In this document: positions 62,490 through 64,000 of the stretch, piece after piece
How the letters are laid out: every line of letters begins with the position of its first letter
Numbering within the stretch: the first letter of the stretch is position 1
Assembly: GCF_016862515.1 (NCBI RefSeq)
Contig: NZ_BONC01000006.1
Span: 124,001 to 188,000 of the forward strand
Source: Asanoa iriomotensis
Lineage (GTDB): Bacteria > Actinomycetota > Actinomycetes > Mycobacteriales > Micromonosporaceae
DNA length: 64,000 nt
Reading direction: 5' to 3'
Notes under the pieces: model-generated
What the model was told of the DNA's origin: nothing
Databases searched by the model: none
Seen by the model: the letters and a program-made list of their open reading frames with translations, nothing else
Translations under genes and position numbers: made by a program

Positions 62490-62984
62490 ACGGGCGTTCT
62501 CCCGCACCCAGAGCAGCAGGGCCGTGAAGGCCAGGGCCGCCGCGACGGCGCCGCCGGCGAGCCGGACCGTGTGGCCGGCGACGAACTCCTGCGCCACCTC
62601 GCGCAGGAACTCCGGCGTGTGCGTGCCCGGCGGGTCGACGAACATGATCTCGTTGCGCGGCCAGAAGAACAACGCCGAGAACAGGAACTCGCAACTGACG
62701 AACACGCCGGTGGCGAGAACGGCCCACCATCTGATCCGGGGTACGCGCCAGGTCAGCGCGACCGTCGCGAGCGCGAAGAGCACGACCGAGGCGCCCAACG
62801 GCGGGAAGTAGTCACTGGGGCCGCCGTCGACCAGGAAGGCCCGCGCCCGGTCCAGCGACGCGGGCGCGTCCCCGAAGATGTTCGGATAGAGCATCACGGT
62901 CTCGGCGGCGACACCGCCGAACGACATCATGGCCGCCCAGACGAGCGCGATGAGGGTTCCTGTGGTGACTTTCGTACGCGACAT
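62460..62984 (-). CDS. Four-helix membrane protein, unknown
   Basis: 174 aa. Membrane segments at ~10-30, 60-80, 85-110 and 140-162, with an extracytoplasmic loop (ETVMLYPNIFGDAPASLDRA). It overlaps the convergent response regulator gene by 30 bp. Family not recognised. Confidence 0.65.
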   Translation of the reverse strand: MSRTKVTTGTLIALVWAAMMSFGGVAAETVMLYPNIFGDAPASLDRARAFLVDGGPSDYFPPLGASVVLFALATVALTWRVPRIRWWAVLATGVFVSCEFLFSALFFWPRNEIMFVDPPGTHTPEFLREVAQEFVAGHTVRLAGGAVAAALAFTALLLWVRENARSVHQAGPVS

Positions 62985-63127
62985 GCGTCCTCCACTTCGG
63001 TCGCGGCGACGATCGCCGCGGTGGAGTCGACGCTATGGACGACAGCCGGCCCCGTCTGCCGAGCGGGCGCGCGGTCTACGTCGCTTGTCGCGGGGTGCGG
63101 CGTCGCTTCCGGGCGACGACCGCGGTG

Positions 63128-63164
63128 GGCGGAAGGGGCCCCGGCCGATAGGGTCCCTTCCGCC
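63128..63164 (-). terminator. Hairpin terminator after the deacetylase gene
   Basis: GGCGGAAGGGGCCC and GGGTCCCTTCCGCC pair over 14 bp with one mismatch and a 9-nt loop, just beyond the deacetylase stop on the minus strand. The rest of 62985-63178 holds nothing else that I recognise. Confidence 0.75.
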
Positions 63165-63178
63165 TCCTTACCCGCGGT

Positions 63179-63856
63179 TCAGCAACCTTCCGGCAGCGTG
63201 AACCGCCAGCGCTGCGCCTTCAGCACCGGGATCACCCGGTCGACGGCCTCGACGGTCTGGCTCCGGTCGCCGCCGCCGTCGTGTGCCAGGACGACCGCGC
63301 CCGGTGTCAGCCGGTCCAGGAGGCGCTGGACCAGCACGTCCGTGCCGGGTGGTTCCCAGTCGGCGATGTCGTACCGCCAGCCCAGCGGGCGCATCCCGAG
63401 CGACGCCGACACGTCCGCGCTGGCTCCCCAGGCGCCGTACGGCGCGCGGAAGTAGGGGATCCGGGCGTGCGGCACCGCCCGCCGGATCGCGGCGTTGGTC
63501 TCCCGAAGGTCGGCCGCGATCTGTTCCGGCGTCCAGGTGCTCAGGTCGTCGTGGTGCATGCTGTGGTTGCACAGCGTGTGTCCCGCCCGGGCGATGGCCC
63601 GGGCCACCTCGGGGTGTTCGACCACGTGGTCGCCCCACAGGCAGAACACGGCCTTGACACGGTGCTCGCGCAGCACGTCGAGCAGCCGCAGGGTGTCGGG
63701 CGGGTTGGGCCCGTCGTCGAAGGTGAGGCTGACGACGTTGCCGTGCCCGCGGGCGGCCGTGACGATGTCGGCACTGACCCGCCCGTGCGCGGCGGCCGGC
63801 CCGGCCGCGCCGAGGACGAGGCCCACGGCGACGGCCATTCCCATCAGCGTGCGCAT
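63179..63856 (-). CDS. Secreted polysaccharide deacetylase (CE4)
   Basis: 225 aa with signal peptide (to ~22, AGPAAAHG). NodB motifs: SLTFDDGPNPP, NHSMHHDDL (metal His pair), YFRAPYGAW, WRYDIADWEPP and VVLAHDGGG. CE4 enzymes remove acetyl groups from xylan, chitin or peptidoglycan. The start overlaps the stop of the upstream gene (TGATG). A xylanase-like neighbour favours acetyl-xylan. Confidence 0.88.
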   Translation of the reverse strand: MRTLMGMAVAVGLVLGAAGPAAAHGRVSADIVTAARGHGNVVSLTFDDGPNPPDTLRLLDVLREHRVKAVFCLWGDHVVEHPEVARAIARAGHTLCNHSMHHDDLSTWTPEQIAADLRETNAAIRRAVPHARIPYFRAPYGAWGASADVSASLGMRPLGWRYDIADWEPPGTDVLVQRLLDRLTPGAVVLAHDGGGDRSQTVEAVDRVIPVLKAQRWRFTLPEGC

Positions 63857-64000
63857 CAGCGGCGCGGCTTCTGCGGGATGCGCGGCTGTACGTACGGCGG
63901 TCCACTATGGATGAGGTCCGCCTTCATCAGGTTGTACGCCCGCTTCGGCTGGTAGTTCTCGTCCATGATGGTGGCCATGCCCTCGGGCGGGTTGGAGAAC
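63856..64000 (-). CDS. C-terminal end of a possible GH10 xylanase (partial)
   Basis: The gene runs out of the right edge. The visible 47 residues include NPPEGMATIMDENYQPKRAY, which resembles the end of GH10 endo-xylanases (DEDYQPKPAY), then a short tail ending PQKPRR. The stop overlaps the deacetylase ATG. Confidence in the family is limited by the short fragment. Confidence 0.45.
   Translation of the reverse strand, partial: FSNPPEGMATIMDENYQPKRAYNLMKADLIHSGPPYVQPRIPQKPRR

Noticed and set aside
1-64000. tRNA, rRNA, transposase or integrase genes marking the CRISPR region as a mobile island
   Set aside because: None was recognised; island status rests on gene content only.

Overview
The window is 64 kb of very GC-rich, densely packed chromosomal DNA. 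Many genes start with GTG and many overlap by 4 bp (ATGA/GTGA). The gene content fits a filamentous actinomycete: SigE-type ECF sigma factor, tad pilus locus, many Ser/Thr kinases, DUF6458, SAV2177-like methyltransferase, secreted GH9, PL1 and CE4 enzymes, and a CebR-type operator. It most resembles Micromonosporaceae (Actinoplanes and relatives). The genus is an inference from gene content only. I saw no rRNA or tRNA genes.

0-15 kb looks like a defence island. After the end of a possible secreted PHP-type hydrolase and an unrecognised 170-aa protein come an orphan N6-adenine methylase with its own helix-turn-helix (minus strand), a 57-aa protein, a phage-like protein with an HDVFGH motif, and a Ser/Thr kinase with a repeat-like tail (minus strand). 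Divergent from the kinase is one tightly coupled operon: a UvrD/Rep helicase with an N-terminal RelE-like domain, a 227-aa remnant of Cas3, then cas8e, cse2, cas7e, cas5e and cas6e. The Cas3 remnant keeps the N-terminal edge of the HD domain and the C-terminal domain but has lost the nuclease and helicase cores. There is no cas1 or cas2. Two short, eroded type I-E arrays follow, flanking a minus-strand tandem SUKH (SMI1/KNR4) gene. This is a complete Cascade with no standard effector nuclease, co-transcribed with a different helicase, and it is the main discovery candidate in the window.

15-26 kb is mostly housekeeping and accessory: a MarR/VOC pair with two palindromic operators, an ECF sigma factor and its partner membrane protein, a short ClpC-like chaperone, a carboxymuconolactone decarboxylase-like protein, a secreted GH9 cellulase behind a perfect CebR box, an LLM flavin enzyme, a LysR/SDR divergent pair and unknown proteins.

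26-35.4 kb is a full tad (Flp pilus) locus in order: prepilin peptidase, Flp pilin, TadE, TadG, CpaB, TadZ/CpaE, TadA/CpaF, TadB (with an unusual secreted N-terminal domain), TadC. Next come a LuxR-type response regulator and a Ser/Thr kinase carrying GAF-like and LuxR-like regions, which may control the pilus. 37.6-49 kb holds another Ser/Thr kinase, PhoD, a DUF418 protein with a TetR regulator, an AlkA-like glycosylase, a threonine aldolase-like enzyme, a frameshifted MBL hydrolase and a lectin-pectate lyase.

49-64 kb has an ABC exporter beside a sensor kinase/regulator pair, a four-gene redox cluster (FAD reductase, membrane cytochrome fused to a 3-Cys ferredoxin, DUF4142 protein, repetitive secreted protein), a divergent glutamine synthetase-like/amidohydrolase pair that mirrors the two halves of FluG, a second two-component pair, and at the right edge a CE4 deacetylase coupled to the end of what looks like a GH10 xylanase. 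Three genes carry single-base frameshifts that are each repaired by adding one C or G, so some breaks may be sequencing errors.
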